DNA from: Kitasatospora sp. MMS16-BH015
GTDB taxonomy: Bacteria; Actinomycetota; Actinomycetes; Streptomycetales; Streptomycetaceae
Assembly (NCBI RefSeq): GCF_002943525.1
Contig: NZ_CP025394.1
Coordinates: 3,472,001 to 3,536,000 of the forward strand
DNA length: 64,000 nt
Direction of reading: 5' to 3'
Positions within the stretch are counted from its first letter, which is position 1; every line of letters begins with the position of its first letter. Below the pieces are notes generated by a model. That model saw nothing but the letters and a program-made list of their open reading frames with translations. It had not been told where the DNA came from and did not search any database. Positions 31,713-40,913 of this stretch are shown here, piece after piece. Both the position numbers and the translations under genes were made by a program.

Positions 31713-32134
31713 CGTTTCTCCGTTTTCTGTGTGCCAAGGCTGCGTAAAACTAACCTGCGGTGACCCCAACTCTCCGACCCACGCGGTCGGGTGTGTTGAG
31801 CCTCTTGGAGGAGGAATCGCGGAATCCCGTGAGCTGATGTGCACAGCGACGGCGCTCGCGACACCGGAGTACTGCGTACTCCGGCGGCATCGGCCGGTGT
31901 GCTTGCACGCACAAGGACCCGGGGACACCCCAGGCACAAGGTCAGAGCGTACCTAGCGCATCGGCGCCGGTCAAAACAAATGCAACGCCGCAGCTCGGCG
32001 CCGACGGGGACGGGACACCCGAGTGGCGCAACGGGGTAGCTGCCGTCTTACCACAGACGGCCGCTCCGGGCGAGCCGGGACCACCTGGCGAGCCGGATCC
32101 GCGGCGGGCCGCGGGGCAGCCGGCCCGCGACCGG
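31713..32134 (-). other. rpsL leader and upstream region
   Basis: 422 bases without a gene. It holds the str promoter (31946-31974), a perfect 9-bp hairpin in the leader (31864-31872 with 31876-31884), and near 32013-32085 a plus-strand tract with some resemblance to a tRNA (see findings). The DUF1707 gene downstream on the same strand as str ends at 32135. Confidence 0.55.
31946..31974 (-). promoter_or_regulatory. Promoter of the str operon
   Basis: Minus strand TTGACC (31969-31974), 17-base spacer, TACGCT (31946-31951): a near-consensus housekeeping-sigma promoter. Predicted start near 31939 gives a leader of about 225 bases before rpsL. Confidence 0.7.
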
Positions 32135-32638
32135 TCAGTGGCCGCCCGCGAACACGGCGACCAGGGCCAGCAGCGCCCAGCCGGCGACCGAGATCCAGCC
32201 GAGCACCAGGGCGGCCGTGACCAGGCCCTCACCCTCCTGGCGGCGCTGCTTGAGCTGCCGGGACGCGATGTGGCCGGTGATCACCGCGGGCAGGCCCAGC
32301 AGGCCCATGGTGGGCAGGCAGAGCACGCCGAGCACCAGCGAGGCCACCGCCATCGGGTTGGTGGGCGCCTTCGGCGGCGCGGCAGGGAAGAAGGTCTGCG
32401 GCACACCCGGCGGGAGACCGCCCAGCGGGCCGGCCGGGAGGTCGGCGGTGAGCTGGGCCAGCTCGCCGTAGGTCTTGGCCGCACTGGCCCAGTCGAACCG
32501 CTGGGAGTACTCCTCGGCGGTCAGCCGGCCCTCGGCGTAGGCGGCCTTGAGCACGTCCACCGCCCGGTCGCGGTCGGTCTGCGCGGCACGCATCCCCGGA
32601 TGGGGCTGCGGAGGCTGACCCCACGGCTGCACGTCCAC
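32135..32638 (-). CDS. DUF1707 and DUF4190 domain membrane protein
   Basis: 167 residues from a GTG at 32638, with GGGAGG six bases upstream. After a Pro/Gln-rich stretch comes a DUF1707-like segment (MRAAQTDRDRAVDVLKAAYA then GRLTAEEYSQRFDWA, about residues 16-57), then two membrane helices with the DUF4190 pattern (NPMAVASLVLGVLCLP and LVTAALVLGWISVAGWALL). DUF1707 proteins are common streptomycete membrane proteins of unknown role. Confidence 0.8.
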   Translation of the reverse strand: MDVQPWGQPPQPHPGMRAAQTDRDRAVDVLKAAYAEGRLTAEEYSQRFDWASAAKTYGELAQLTADLPAGPLGGLPPGVPQTFFPAAPPKAPTNPMAVASLVLGVLCLPTMGLLGLPAVITGHIASRQLKQRRQEGEGLVTAALVLGWISVAGWALLALVAVFAGGH

Positions 32639-32875
32639 CAGGCACCTCCCACGGCGACGGGACGCCCCGTGCGCCCCCACTGTCATGGTGCAGGACGAAC
32701 GGGCCCGCGCGTTAGTTGCAACCCGGGCGCGCCGACGGGGCACGGATCCACCCGAACGGCGGCGACACACCGGCCGACCGGCGGATTCCGGCCCGGCGGC
32801 GGGCGGTGAGAGGCTGTCGGCGAAGAGGCTCCGGACCCCAGTCCGGACCAGGCACCAAGCAGGGGGACCAGCGCC

Positions 32876-33678
<803 letters not shown>

Positions 33679-33682
<4 letters not shown>

Positions 33683-35334
33683 GCCGCACCGACCTCGGGG
33701 CCGACCCGGCCGCCCGGCCGGCGGATCGCCACCCCCTGCCGGCCGACCGCGAGGTCGTCCGCACGCTCGTCCGGCTCAAGCTCCGGCTGCTCGCCAACGG
33801 CCTGCGGCGCAGCCCGCAGCGCCGGGCGGTCTACCTGGTGGGCACCGGCATCGGCCTGCTGTTCGTCGGGCTGATCGCCACGGCCTTCGCCTTCCTGCAC
33901 GGGCACGCGGGCGCGGCCGACGCCGCCGCGCTGCTGGTCTCCGGGATGACCCTGTCCTGGGCCGCGCTGCCGCTCTTCCTGTTCAGCACCGACGAGAGCG
34001 CCGACCCGACCCGGCTCACCATGCTGCCGCTGCGCCCGCGCGCCATGCTGCGCGGCACCCTGCTCGGCGCGCTGATCGGGCCCGGCCCGGTGCTCACCAC
34101 CCTGCTGCTGACCGGCGCGGTGATCGCCGCCGCCACCGGCGCGGCGGCCGTGCCGTTCGCGGTGCTCGGGGTGCCGCTCGCGCTGGTCACCCTGGTCACG
34201 CTCTCCCGGGCCGTCGCGGCCGGCAACGCCCGGCTGCTCTCCTCCCGCCGGGGCAAGGACTTCGCGATCTTCGGCGGCCTGCTCTTCGCGCTGCTGATCC
34301 AGGGCGGCAACATCCTTTCGCAGAGCGTCCTCGGCGGGAAGGGCTCCCTGGACCTCTCCGGGCTGCACCCGGTGGCGAGCGTGCTGCGCTGGGTGCCGCC
34401 GGTCAGCGCGATCGACGCCGCGCGCAGCGCCGGGGACGGCGCCTACGGCACCGCCGTGGCCCAGCTCGCGCTGGCCGCCGCGCTGCTGGCGCTGCTGCTG
34501 CGCTGGTGGGGCGGCACGCTCCAGCAGCTGATGGTGACGGCCGACGCCTCCACCCAGATCGACACCGCCTCGGTCTCCCGCTCCCGGCTCACCGGCATCC
34601 TGCCGCCCGGCCGGGCCGGCGCGGCGATGCAGCGGCACCTGCGGTACGCCTGGCGCGAGCCCCGGGCCAAGGCCGCCGTCTTCACCAGCATCGGCATGAC
34701 GCTGGTCTTCTGCGTGCTCTCGGTGGTGCAGGGCTGGAGCTCGGTGTACGTGGTCGCGGTGGCCGGGCTGATGCTCGGGCTGCAGATGGTCAACCTGTTC
34801 GGCATGGACGGCTCGGCGTTCTGGATGGTCGCCTCGACCATCGCCACCCGGCGGGACGCCCGGGACGAGCTGCGCGGCCGGGCGCTCGCGGTGGTCGCGT
34901 ACGCGGTGCCCAGCGTGCTGGTGCTGGCCCTGGTCCTGGCCGCCGCCACCGGCCAGTGGGGGCAGCTGCCCGCCGCCTTCGGCCTCACCCTGGCCGGCCT
35001 CGGCTCGGGCCTCGGCCTGGGCGCGATGCTCAGCGTGCTCGCGCCGTACACCATGCCCGCCGACAGCAACCCGATGCGCAACGCCGCGCCCGGCCAGAGC
35101 GGGGTGGTGCTGCTCAACAGCTTCGGCTCGATGGTCGGGGTGGCCGTGCTGACCGCCCCGGTCGGCGTCCTGCTGGGCGTGCTGGCCGGCACCGACTCCC
35201 CCACCTGGCCGGTGCTGCTGGTCGGCCCGCTGTACGGCGCCCTGCTGGCCGTGGTCGGGGTCCGGACGGCCGCCGAGCGGCTGCTGCAAAGGCTGCCGGA
35301 GATCCTCGCGGTGGCGGTGGAGCGCAGCAGCTGA
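33679..35334 (+). CDS. ABC transporter permease
   Basis: 551 residues from the ATG at 33679, which overlaps the ATPase stop. After a charged N-terminus there are about 10-12 membrane helices arranged in two halves with a cytoplasmic middle region (residues about 285-325). The size fits large actinobacterial transporter permeases that work as a single chain with one ATPase. A palindrome at 35350-35365 just after the stop may terminate the operon. Confidence 0.85.
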
Positions 35335-35534
35335 CACCGTGCCCCGGCGCTCCGGCCGGCCGGAGGCCGGTGCCCGTGGCTGCACCGCCCGGGCGGGCCG
35401 CCGCGCCCGGCCTATCGGCGCCGCTGCGCCTGGTCCCGACCCTCCGTTCCCCGCCCCCGTCTGCCCGGCCCGCCGCCCGGGCGGCCGCACCCGGCATCAT
35501 TGGCGGGGTGGGCCGGAGCGAGGGAGAGCGTGGC

Positions 35535-36755
35535 GTGAACGAGCAAGGCGGGACGGAGGCGCTGCTGGCGCAGGCCGTCCAGGACGTGGTCGCCGCGCAG
35601 CCCAAGCGCCTGGACCGGGCGCTGGACGGCGGGGCCTCGCTGCTCGCGGCCTCGGCCGAGCGGTGGCCGGCGGTGAGCCGGGCGGTGCTCGGGCACGCCG
35701 AGCAGGCCGTCGGCCGGGCCTGGACGGTGGGCTGGCGGCCGGCCGATCTGGTCCGGGTGGTGCGGCGCTCGCTCGGCCCGGTGCACCTGGCGCTCGCGGT
35801 GGACCTGATCGCCGCCGAGGGCCGCCGCCACGGCGCCGCCACGCTGGACCGGCGCTGGCAGGAGCAGCTGCGCGAGCTCGCCGTGGAGGTCTGGTGGGGC
35901 CCGGACGAGGCGTACCTGGGCGAGTTCGCCGCCCGGCACCGGCTGGACCGCTTCGCGCTGGCCACCGCCGTGCTGGAGCTCTTCCGGGCCTGGGCCGTGC
36001 TGCCGCCGATCACCCCGGTCGGCCCGGCGCCGGGCGCCACCCCGGCCCGTCCGGTCGGCCCGGTGGAGGGCGAGCCCCGGATGCTCTCCCGGATCCGCGC
36101 GCTGCTGGCCAAGGCCGAGTCCACCGAGTACCCGGAGGAGGCCGAGGCGCTCACCGCCAAGGCCCAGCAGCTGATGGCCCAGCACTCGATCGACGAGGCC
36201 CTGCTGGCCGTGGGGCGGCCGACCGCCGCCACCCCGGCGGCGCTGCGGATCGGTGTGGACAACCCGTACGAGAGCCCGAAGACGATGCTGCTGGACGCGG
36301 TGGCGGGGGCCAACCGCTGCCGGGTGGTCTGGGCGAAGGAGTTCGGCTTCTGCACCATCGTCGGCTTCGACGGTGACCTGGACGGGGTGGAGCTGCTCTA
36401 CACCTCGCTGCTGGTGCAGGCGACGTCGGCGATGCACCGGGCCGGCAGCCGGCAGCACCTGGACGGCGCCTCCCGCACCAAGGCGTTCCGCCAGTCCTTC
36501 CTGGTCGCCTACGCGGCGCGGATCCGCGAGCGCCTGGCGGCCGCCACCGAGGAGGCCACCCGGGCCACCGAGGACTCCCGGCTGCTGCCCGCGCTGGCCG
36601 CCCGGGAGGCCGCCGTGGACCGGACCATCACCCGGATGTTCCCCAAGCTCACCGCCCAGCGCGTCCGGGTCTCCGACGGCGAGGGCTGGACGGCCGGGCG
36701 GGCCGCCGCCGACCGGGCCGACCTGCACGGCCGCAAGGGCGCCATCCGGCGCTGA
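35535..36755 (+). CDS. DUF2786 domain protein
   Basis: 406 residues from a GTG at 35535 with GGGAGA upstream; a GTG at 35508 is an alternative. The N-terminal half is helical and Arg/Ala-rich. The DUF2786 motif is at about 181-220 (MLSRIRALLAKAESTEYPEE then EALTAKAQQLMAQHSI). The C-terminal half has GANRCRVVWAKEFGF and a region rich in Arg. DUF2786 has no settled function; nucleic-acid association has been proposed for related proteins. Confidence 0.78.
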   Translation: MNEQGGTEALLAQAVQDVVAAQPKRLDRALDGGASLLAASAERWPAVSRAVLGHAEQAVGRAWTVGWRPADLVRVVRRSLGPVHLALAVDLIAAEGRRHGAATLDRRWQEQLRELAVEVWWGPDEAYLGEFAARHRLDRFALATAVLELFRAWAVLPPITPVGPAPGATPARPVGPVEGEPRMLSRIRALLAKAESTEYPEEAEALTAKAQQLMAQHSIDEALLAVGRPTAATPAALRIGVDNPYESPKTMLLDAVAGANRCRVVWAKEFGFCTIVGFDGDLDGVELLYTSLLVQATSAMHRAGSRQHLDGASRTKAFRQSFLVAYAARIRERLAAATEEATRATEDSRLLPALAAREAAVDRTITRMFPKLTAQRVRVSDGEGWTAGRAAADRADLHGRKGAIRR

Positions 36756-36818
36756 GGCCCGGGCCGGCTGACGGAAATTGCTCGCGCCGGGGCGGGCGGG
36801 CCCGTAGCGTCCGGTGGC

Positions 36819-37574
36819 ATGAGCCGTGACGCCGCGCCCCGCCGCCCCCTGATCGCCGCCCTCACCGGGGCCGGCATCTCCACCGACTCCGGGATCCCGG
36901 ACTACCGGGGGCCGAACGGGCTCTGGCGGCGGGAGCCGGGGGCCGAGAAGCTGGTCACCTACCAGTACTACGTCGCCGACCCGGAGATCCGCCGCCGCTC
37001 CTGGCTGCTGCGTCAGGAGGCGGAGACGCTGACCGCCGAGCCGAACGCGGGCCACCGCGCGCTGGTGGAGCTGGAGCGGGCCGGGGTGCCGCTGCGGGTG
37101 CTGACCCAGAACGTGGACGGGCTGCACCAGCGGGCCGGGCTGCCCGACCGCAAGGTGTTCGAGCTGCACGGCACCGCCCAGGAGGTGGACTGCCTCGACT
37201 GCGCGGCCCGCACCCCGATGGCCGAGGCGCTGGCCCGGGTCGCGGCCGGCGAGCCCGACCCGGCCTGCCTGGCCTGCGGCGGAGTGCTCAAGCCCGCCAC
37301 CGTGATGTTCGGCGAGCTGCTCGACACCGAGCTGCTGGCCAAGGCCGAGTCGGTGGCCCAGGCCAGCCAGCTCTTCCTGGCGATCGGCTCCACCCTCCAG
37401 GTGTATCCGGTGGCCGGCCTGGTCCGCCTCGCCGCCGAGGCCGGCGCCCGGCTGGTGATCGTCAACGCCGAGGAGACCCCGTACGACCACCTCGCCGAGG
37501 AGGTGATCCGCGAGCCGATCTCCACCGCGCTGCCCGCGCTGGTCGGCCGCGTGCTGGCCGGGGAGTTCGGCTGA
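36819..37574 (+). CDS. NAD-dependent protein deacylase, sirtuin family
   Basis: 251 residues. Sir2 motifs in order: GAGIST (18-23), GIPDYRG (25-31), TQNVDGLHQRAG (96-107), catalytic His117 (LHGT), zinc ligands Cys125, Cys128, Cys150 and Cys153, then GSTLQVYP and IVNAEET. All catalytic features are intact. It would remove acetyl or other acyl groups from lysines using NAD. It is a canonical sirtuin and not the ADP-ribosylating SirTM type. Confidence 0.95.
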   Translation: MSRDAAPRRPLIAALTGAGISTDSGIPDYRGPNGLWRREPGAEKLVTYQYYVADPEIRRRSWLLRQEAETLTAEPNAGHRALVELERAGVPLRVLTQNVDGLHQRAGLPDRKVFELHGTAQEVDCLDCAARTPMAEALARVAAGEPDPACLACGGVLKPATVMFGELLDTELLAKAESVAQASQLFLAIGSTLQVYPVAGLVRLAAEAGARLVIVNAEETPYDHLAEEVIREPISTALPALVGRVLAGEFG

Positions 37575-37632
37575 GGGCGGTGCGTACGATGGCGCCGCTC
37601 TGACGTGTCGTGACGGTCGTGACGAGAGGGGT

Positions 37633-38847
37633 GTGGTCGAGGTGCTGGGGTTCGATCCGGGGTCGGCGGCGTTCGTGGCCGAGCCGTACCAGGCGTACGC
37701 GGCGCTGCGGGAGCGGGCGCCGGTGGTGCGGTACGAGCCGACCGGGCAGTGGCTCGTCCCGCGGTACGCCGAGGTCAACGCGCTGCTGCGGGACAGGCGG
37801 CTCGGCCGCAGCTACACCCACCGGTTCAGCCACGCCGAGTTCGGCCGCCCCGAGCCGGATCCGGCGCACGAGCCGTTCCACACCCTGAACGACCACGGCC
37901 TGCTCGACCTGGAGGGCCCCGACCACACCCGGATCCGCCGCCTGGTCACCAAGGTCTTCACCCCGCGGACGGTCGAGGCGCTGCGCCCGACGGTGGCCGC
38001 GCTGGCCGGCGAGCTGGTCGACGGCCTGCTGGCGGCCGGCGGCGGCGATCTGATCGCCGAGGTGGCCGAGCCGCTGCCGGTGGCCGTGATCGCCGAGCTG
38101 CTCGGCGTGCCGGCCGCCGACCGGGGCCTGCTGCGGCCCTGGTCGTCCGCGATCACCGGCATGTTCGAGCTCGACCCGACGCCGGAGACGGCCCGCCGCG
38201 CGGTGGCGGCCAGCACCGAGTTCTCCGACTACCTGCGCGGGCTGATCCGGCTGCGCCGCACCGACCCCGGGGCGGATCTGCTCAGCGAGCTCGTCCAGGC
38301 CCACGACGAGGGCGAGGCGCTCACCGAGCAGGAGCTGATCTCCACCTGCGTGCTGCTGCTCAACGCCGGCCACGAGGCCACCGTCAACACCACCGGCAAC
38401 GGCTGGTGGGCGCTCTTCCGCCACCCCGGCGAGTTGGCCCGGCTGCGCGGCGCGGTGGACGGGCTGCTGCCCACCGCCGTGGAGGAGCTGATGCGCTGGG
38501 ACACCCCGCTGCAGCTCTTCGAGCGCTGGGTGCTCGACGAGATCGAGATCGGCGGGGTGACCATCCCGCGCGGCGCCGAGGTCGCCCTGCTCTTCGGCTC
38601 CGCCAACCGCGACCCGGCCCGCTTCACCGACCCGGACCGGCTCGACCTCGCCCGCGCCGACAACCCGCACATCTCCTTCGGTGCCGGCGCCCACTTCTGC
38701 CTCGGCGCCCCGCTGGCCCGGCTCGAACTCACCGAGTCCTTCGGCGCCCTGCTCCGCCGGGCCCCGGGCCTGCGGCTGGTCCGGGAGCCGTCCTGGCAGC
38801 CCGGGTACGTGATCCGGGGCCTGCGCGAGCTCGTCGTCGAGGTCTAG
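37633..38847 (+). CDS. Cytochrome P450
   Basis: 404 residues from a GTG at 37633 (GAGAGGG upstream). I-helix oxygen-activation motif AGHEATVNTT (245-254), K-helix ExxR (Glu285-Arg288, followed by RWDTP) and heme loop FGAGAHFCLGAPLAR with the Cys ligand at 356. It resembles actinobacterial CYP107-like bacterial class I P450s needing separate ferredoxin and reductase, none of which is encoded nearby. Substrate unknown. Confidence 0.95.
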   Translation: MVEVLGFDPGSAAFVAEPYQAYAALRERAPVVRYEPTGQWLVPRYAEVNALLRDRRLGRSYTHRFSHAEFGRPEPDPAHEPFHTLNDHGLLDLEGPDHTRIRRLVTKVFTPRTVEALRPTVAALAGELVDGLLAAGGGDLIAEVAEPLPVAVIAELLGVPAADRGLLRPWSSAITGMFELDPTPETARRAVAASTEFSDYLRGLIRLRRTDPGADLLSELVQAHDEGEALTEQELISTCVLLLNAGHEATVNTTGNGWWALFRHPGELARLRGAVDGLLPTAVEELMRWDTPLQLFERWVLDEIEIGGVTIPRGAEVALLFGSANRDPARFTDPDRLDLARADNPHISFGAGAHFCLGAPLARLELTESFGALLRRAPGLRLVREPSWQPGYVIRGLRELVVEV

Positions 38848-39332
38848 CCCGCCGGGGTGTCCAGGTGGACCAGGCCGGAGACGCTGAAGATCAGGATGGT
38901 GTCGACGGTGGCCGGGTGGGTGGCGGCCGGGTGCGGGAAGGTGATGCTCGGGCCCTGCGCGCCGCCGAACTCGGCGGTCTCGCCCGGCTTGATCAGCACC
39001 CCGGCCGAGGTGAGCGCGTGCTCGGGCCCCTGGCTCCCGGCGAGGGTGGCCCGGCCGTCCGGCGCCGTGCTCACCATCGACAGGTGCTCGGCCACCTGGC
39101 CTTCGTTGCGCACGGTCAGCGTGAGCGCCCCACCCGCGAGCTTCGCGCCGGTCAGCTCCAGGTGCGACCGCGGCCCCTGCACCGAGAGCACCCCCGGGGT
39201 GGCCGGCCGGAGGGTAGCGGCGGGCGCAGCCGCGCCGGAAGAGCAACCGGTCGCCAGCAGGGCCGTGGCACCGGCGGCAGCCACCAGCGCGAGGGCCCGG
39301 CGGAGAACGGTGGGGTGGGCCGTGGCAGTCAT
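38844..39332 (-). CDS. Secreted lipoprotein of unknown function, possibly PCu(A)C-like
   Basis: 162 residues with a lipoprotein signal (hydrophobic 12-35, lipobox LATGC with Cys near residue 30). The mature part is a small beta-rich domain (TLTVRNEGQVAEHLSMVSTA, later GVLIKPGETAEFG). The layout recalls the copper-chaperone PCu(A)C family, but the Met/His copper ligands are not convincingly present. Its TAG stop overlaps the convergent P450 TAG stop through the shared CTAG at 38844-38847. Confidence 0.65.
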   Translation of the reverse strand: MTATAHPTVLRRALALVAAAGATALLATGCSSGAAAPAATLRPATPGVLSVQGPRSHLELTGAKLAGGALTLTVRNEGQVAEHLSMVSTAPDGRATLAGSQGPEHALTSAGVLIKPGETAEFGGAQGPSITFPHPAATHPATVDTILIFSVSGLVHLDTPAG

Positions 39333-39376
39333 GGCCACCAGTATGAGCACCCTTACGCCCACCCCGGCCGCTGCCC

Positions 39377-39610
39377 CACCGCTCCCACCGCTCCCACCGC
39401 TCCCGCCGCTCCCGCCGCTGCGGCGGCGGCGGCGGCGGCGACGACGGCGGCGACGGCTGCGGCGACGGCGACGGCGACGGCTGCGGCGGCGACGGCGACG
39501 GCTGCGGCGGCGACGGCGACGGCGGCGACGGCGACGGCTGCGGCTGCGGCTGCGGCGGCGACGGCGACGGCGGCTGCGGCGACGGCGGCGACGGCGGCTG
39601 CGGCGACGGC
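39377..39610. repeat. Low-complexity 9-base and 3-base repeat tract
   Basis: Several copies of a nine-base unit (GCTCCCACC and GCTCCCGCC, 39377-39420) are followed by about 190 bases built almost wholly from the triplets CGG, CGA and CTG. The tract lies between the lipoprotein start and the ADP-ribosylglycohydrolase stop. Open frames across it encode only homopolymeric Arg or Ala/Val and are not credible genes. Confidence 0.85.
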
Positions 39611-39753
39611 CTGACCGGTCGGCTGCCCGGCTGACGGACTGACCGGCTGACCGACTGCCTGACCGGTCGGCTGCCCGACTGACCGACTGCCTGACCGGTC
39701 AGCTGCCCGACGGGCCGACGGGCCGACGGGCCGACGGGCCGAGCCTCCCGCTT
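39611..39753. repeat. Direct repeats: period 32 and period 8
   Basis: Three copies of a CTGACCGGTC-GGCTGCCCG unit start at 39611, 39659 and 39691 (the first carries a 16-base insertion; the last two are spaced 32 bases). They merge into an 8-base tandem CGACGGGC repeated four times (39708-39742). The internal TGACCGGTCA-like core is a partial palindrome. Confidence 0.8.
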
Positions 39754-39819
39754 GCTCGCCAGCCGCCCCACCGACCCGCTGCCGCCGACCTACCTGCTCA
39801 CCGCTCCTGCCGGACCGCC

Positions 39820-40854
39820 TCAGGCCGGGTAGCGGGCCGCGAGACCGTCCCGGGTGCCGGTGGTGAACGTCGCCACCAGGTCCTCGGCCACCTGGAGGAT
39901 CACCTCGCGGCCCTCGACCACCGAGGTCCACTCCGCCGGGAGGCCGGCCTCGCCGTACGCGGCGCCGACCAGGTTGCCGCAGACCGCTCCGGTCGAGTCG
40001 CTGTCGCCCGAGTGGTTGGCCGCGAGGATCACGGCCTGGCGGGCGTCGGCTCCGGCGAGGGCCGCGTAGACGGCGATGGCCAGGCACTCCTCGGCGACCC
40101 AGCCGAGGCCGACCCGCTCCACCGACTCGGAGCTCGGCGTGCCCTCGGCCGCGATGGCGACGGCCCGGCGGAGGGCGGCCACGGTCTCCTCGGCCGAGGG
40201 GTGCGCCGCCGTCTGCTCGATCGTCGCGGCGACGGCCTCGGGCAGCTGCGCCCCGGCCGCCACCCGGCTGGTCAGGGCCGCGAAGGCCCCGGCGGCGAGG
40301 TAGCCGGTCGGGTGGCCGTGGGTCAACTGGGCCGCCTGGGCGGCGAGTTCGAAGGAGGCCTCCGGCCCGAGCCCGATCAGCCCGAAGGGGGCCGACCGCA
40401 TCACCGTGCCGCACCCCTTGGAGTGGGCGTTGACCGGGCCGGGCTCGCCGAGCGCCGCCGGGGGCGTGAACTCGCGGTGGTACTCCAGGCCGCTCAGGCA
40501 GGCGTTGCCGGGGGCGCGGCGGGCGTAGAGGAAGGGCTGCTCGGCCAGCCAGCCGTCCGGGGCGGTGGGCGCCTCGTCGTACTGGGTGCGCAGCCAGCGC
40601 TGGTACGCGGCGTGCAGCGCGGCCACCGGCGGCCGGGTCTCGTGCAGCCGCCCACGGATCAGGCCCTCGGCGGTGAAGAGCGTCATCTGGGTGTCGTCGG
40701 TGACCTGCCCGTGCTTGGGCAGCTCGGTGATGCCCTCCGGCCCGTACTCGTCCCGGATCCGCTCCAGCACCTGGAACTCCACCGGCCACCCGAGGGCGTC
40801 CCCGACCGCCCCGCCCAACAACGAACCCCGTACCCGCGCGATGAACTCGACCAT
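39820..40854 (-). CDS. ADP-ribosylglycohydrolase family protein
   Basis: 344 residues from the ATG at 40854 (MVEFIARVRGSLLGGAVGDA). The family metal-binding motifs are present: GQVTDDTQMT and late NHSGDSDSTGA. Members remove ADP-ribose from proteins or small molecules in a Mg-dependent reaction. A 38-residue in-frame extension upstream would overlap the divergent helicase-like gene and is rejected. The Sir2 gene is 2.2 kb away but on the other strand, so a shared pathway is only a suggestion. Confidence 0.92.
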   Translation of the reverse strand: MVEFIARVRGSLLGGAVGDALGWPVEFQVLERIRDEYGPEGITELPKHGQVTDDTQMTLFTAEGLIRGRLHETRPPVAALHAAYQRWLRTQYDEAPTAPDGWLAEQPFLYARRAPGNACLSGLEYHREFTPPAALGEPGPVNAHSKGCGTVMRSAPFGLIGLGPEASFELAAQAAQLTHGHPTGYLAAGAFAALTSRVAAGAQLPEAVAATIEQTAAHPSAEETVAALRRAVAIAAEGTPSSESVERVGLGWVAEECLAIAVYAALAGADARQAVILAANHSGDSDSTGAVCGNLVGAAYGEAGLPAEWTSVVEGREVILQVAEDLVATFTTGTRDGLAARYPA

Positions 40855-40902
40855 GCCGCCGAGCCTATCCACTGCCCGGCGCTTCCCATGCCCCGCGCTT
40901 CC

Positions 40903-40908
40903 TAGAAT
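40903..40908 (+). promoter_or_regulatory. -10 box for the helicase-like gene, leaderless
   Basis: TAGAAT five bases before the GTG at 40914 would start transcription on or beside the start codon. This supports the GTG as the true start of a leaderless mRNA, although GGAG at 40909-40912 could serve the ATG at 40923 instead. Confidence 0.45.
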
Positions 40909-40913
40909 GGAGC

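Noticed and set aside
32013..32085. Functional tRNA gene
   Set aside because: No TTC-type T loop and no acceptor pairing; listed only as a weak remnant in the findings.
36819..37574. SirTM-type ADP-ribosylating sirtuin
   Set aside because: The sequence has standard deacylase motifs, and no macrodomain, GcvH-L or lipoate-ligase gene is next to it.
38844..39332. Firm assignment as a PCu(A)C copper chaperone
   Set aside because: Size and secretion signal fit, but the Met and His copper ligands could not be placed.
39377..39753. Possible CRISPR array
   Set aside because: Repeats are contiguous or overlapping, with no regular unique spacers and no cas genes.
39353..40789. Minus-strand frame running into poly-Ala/Val through the triplet tract
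   Set aside because: The repeat tract creates stop-free frames in several phases, and the rest is out of frame with the ADP-ribosylglycohydrolase gene.
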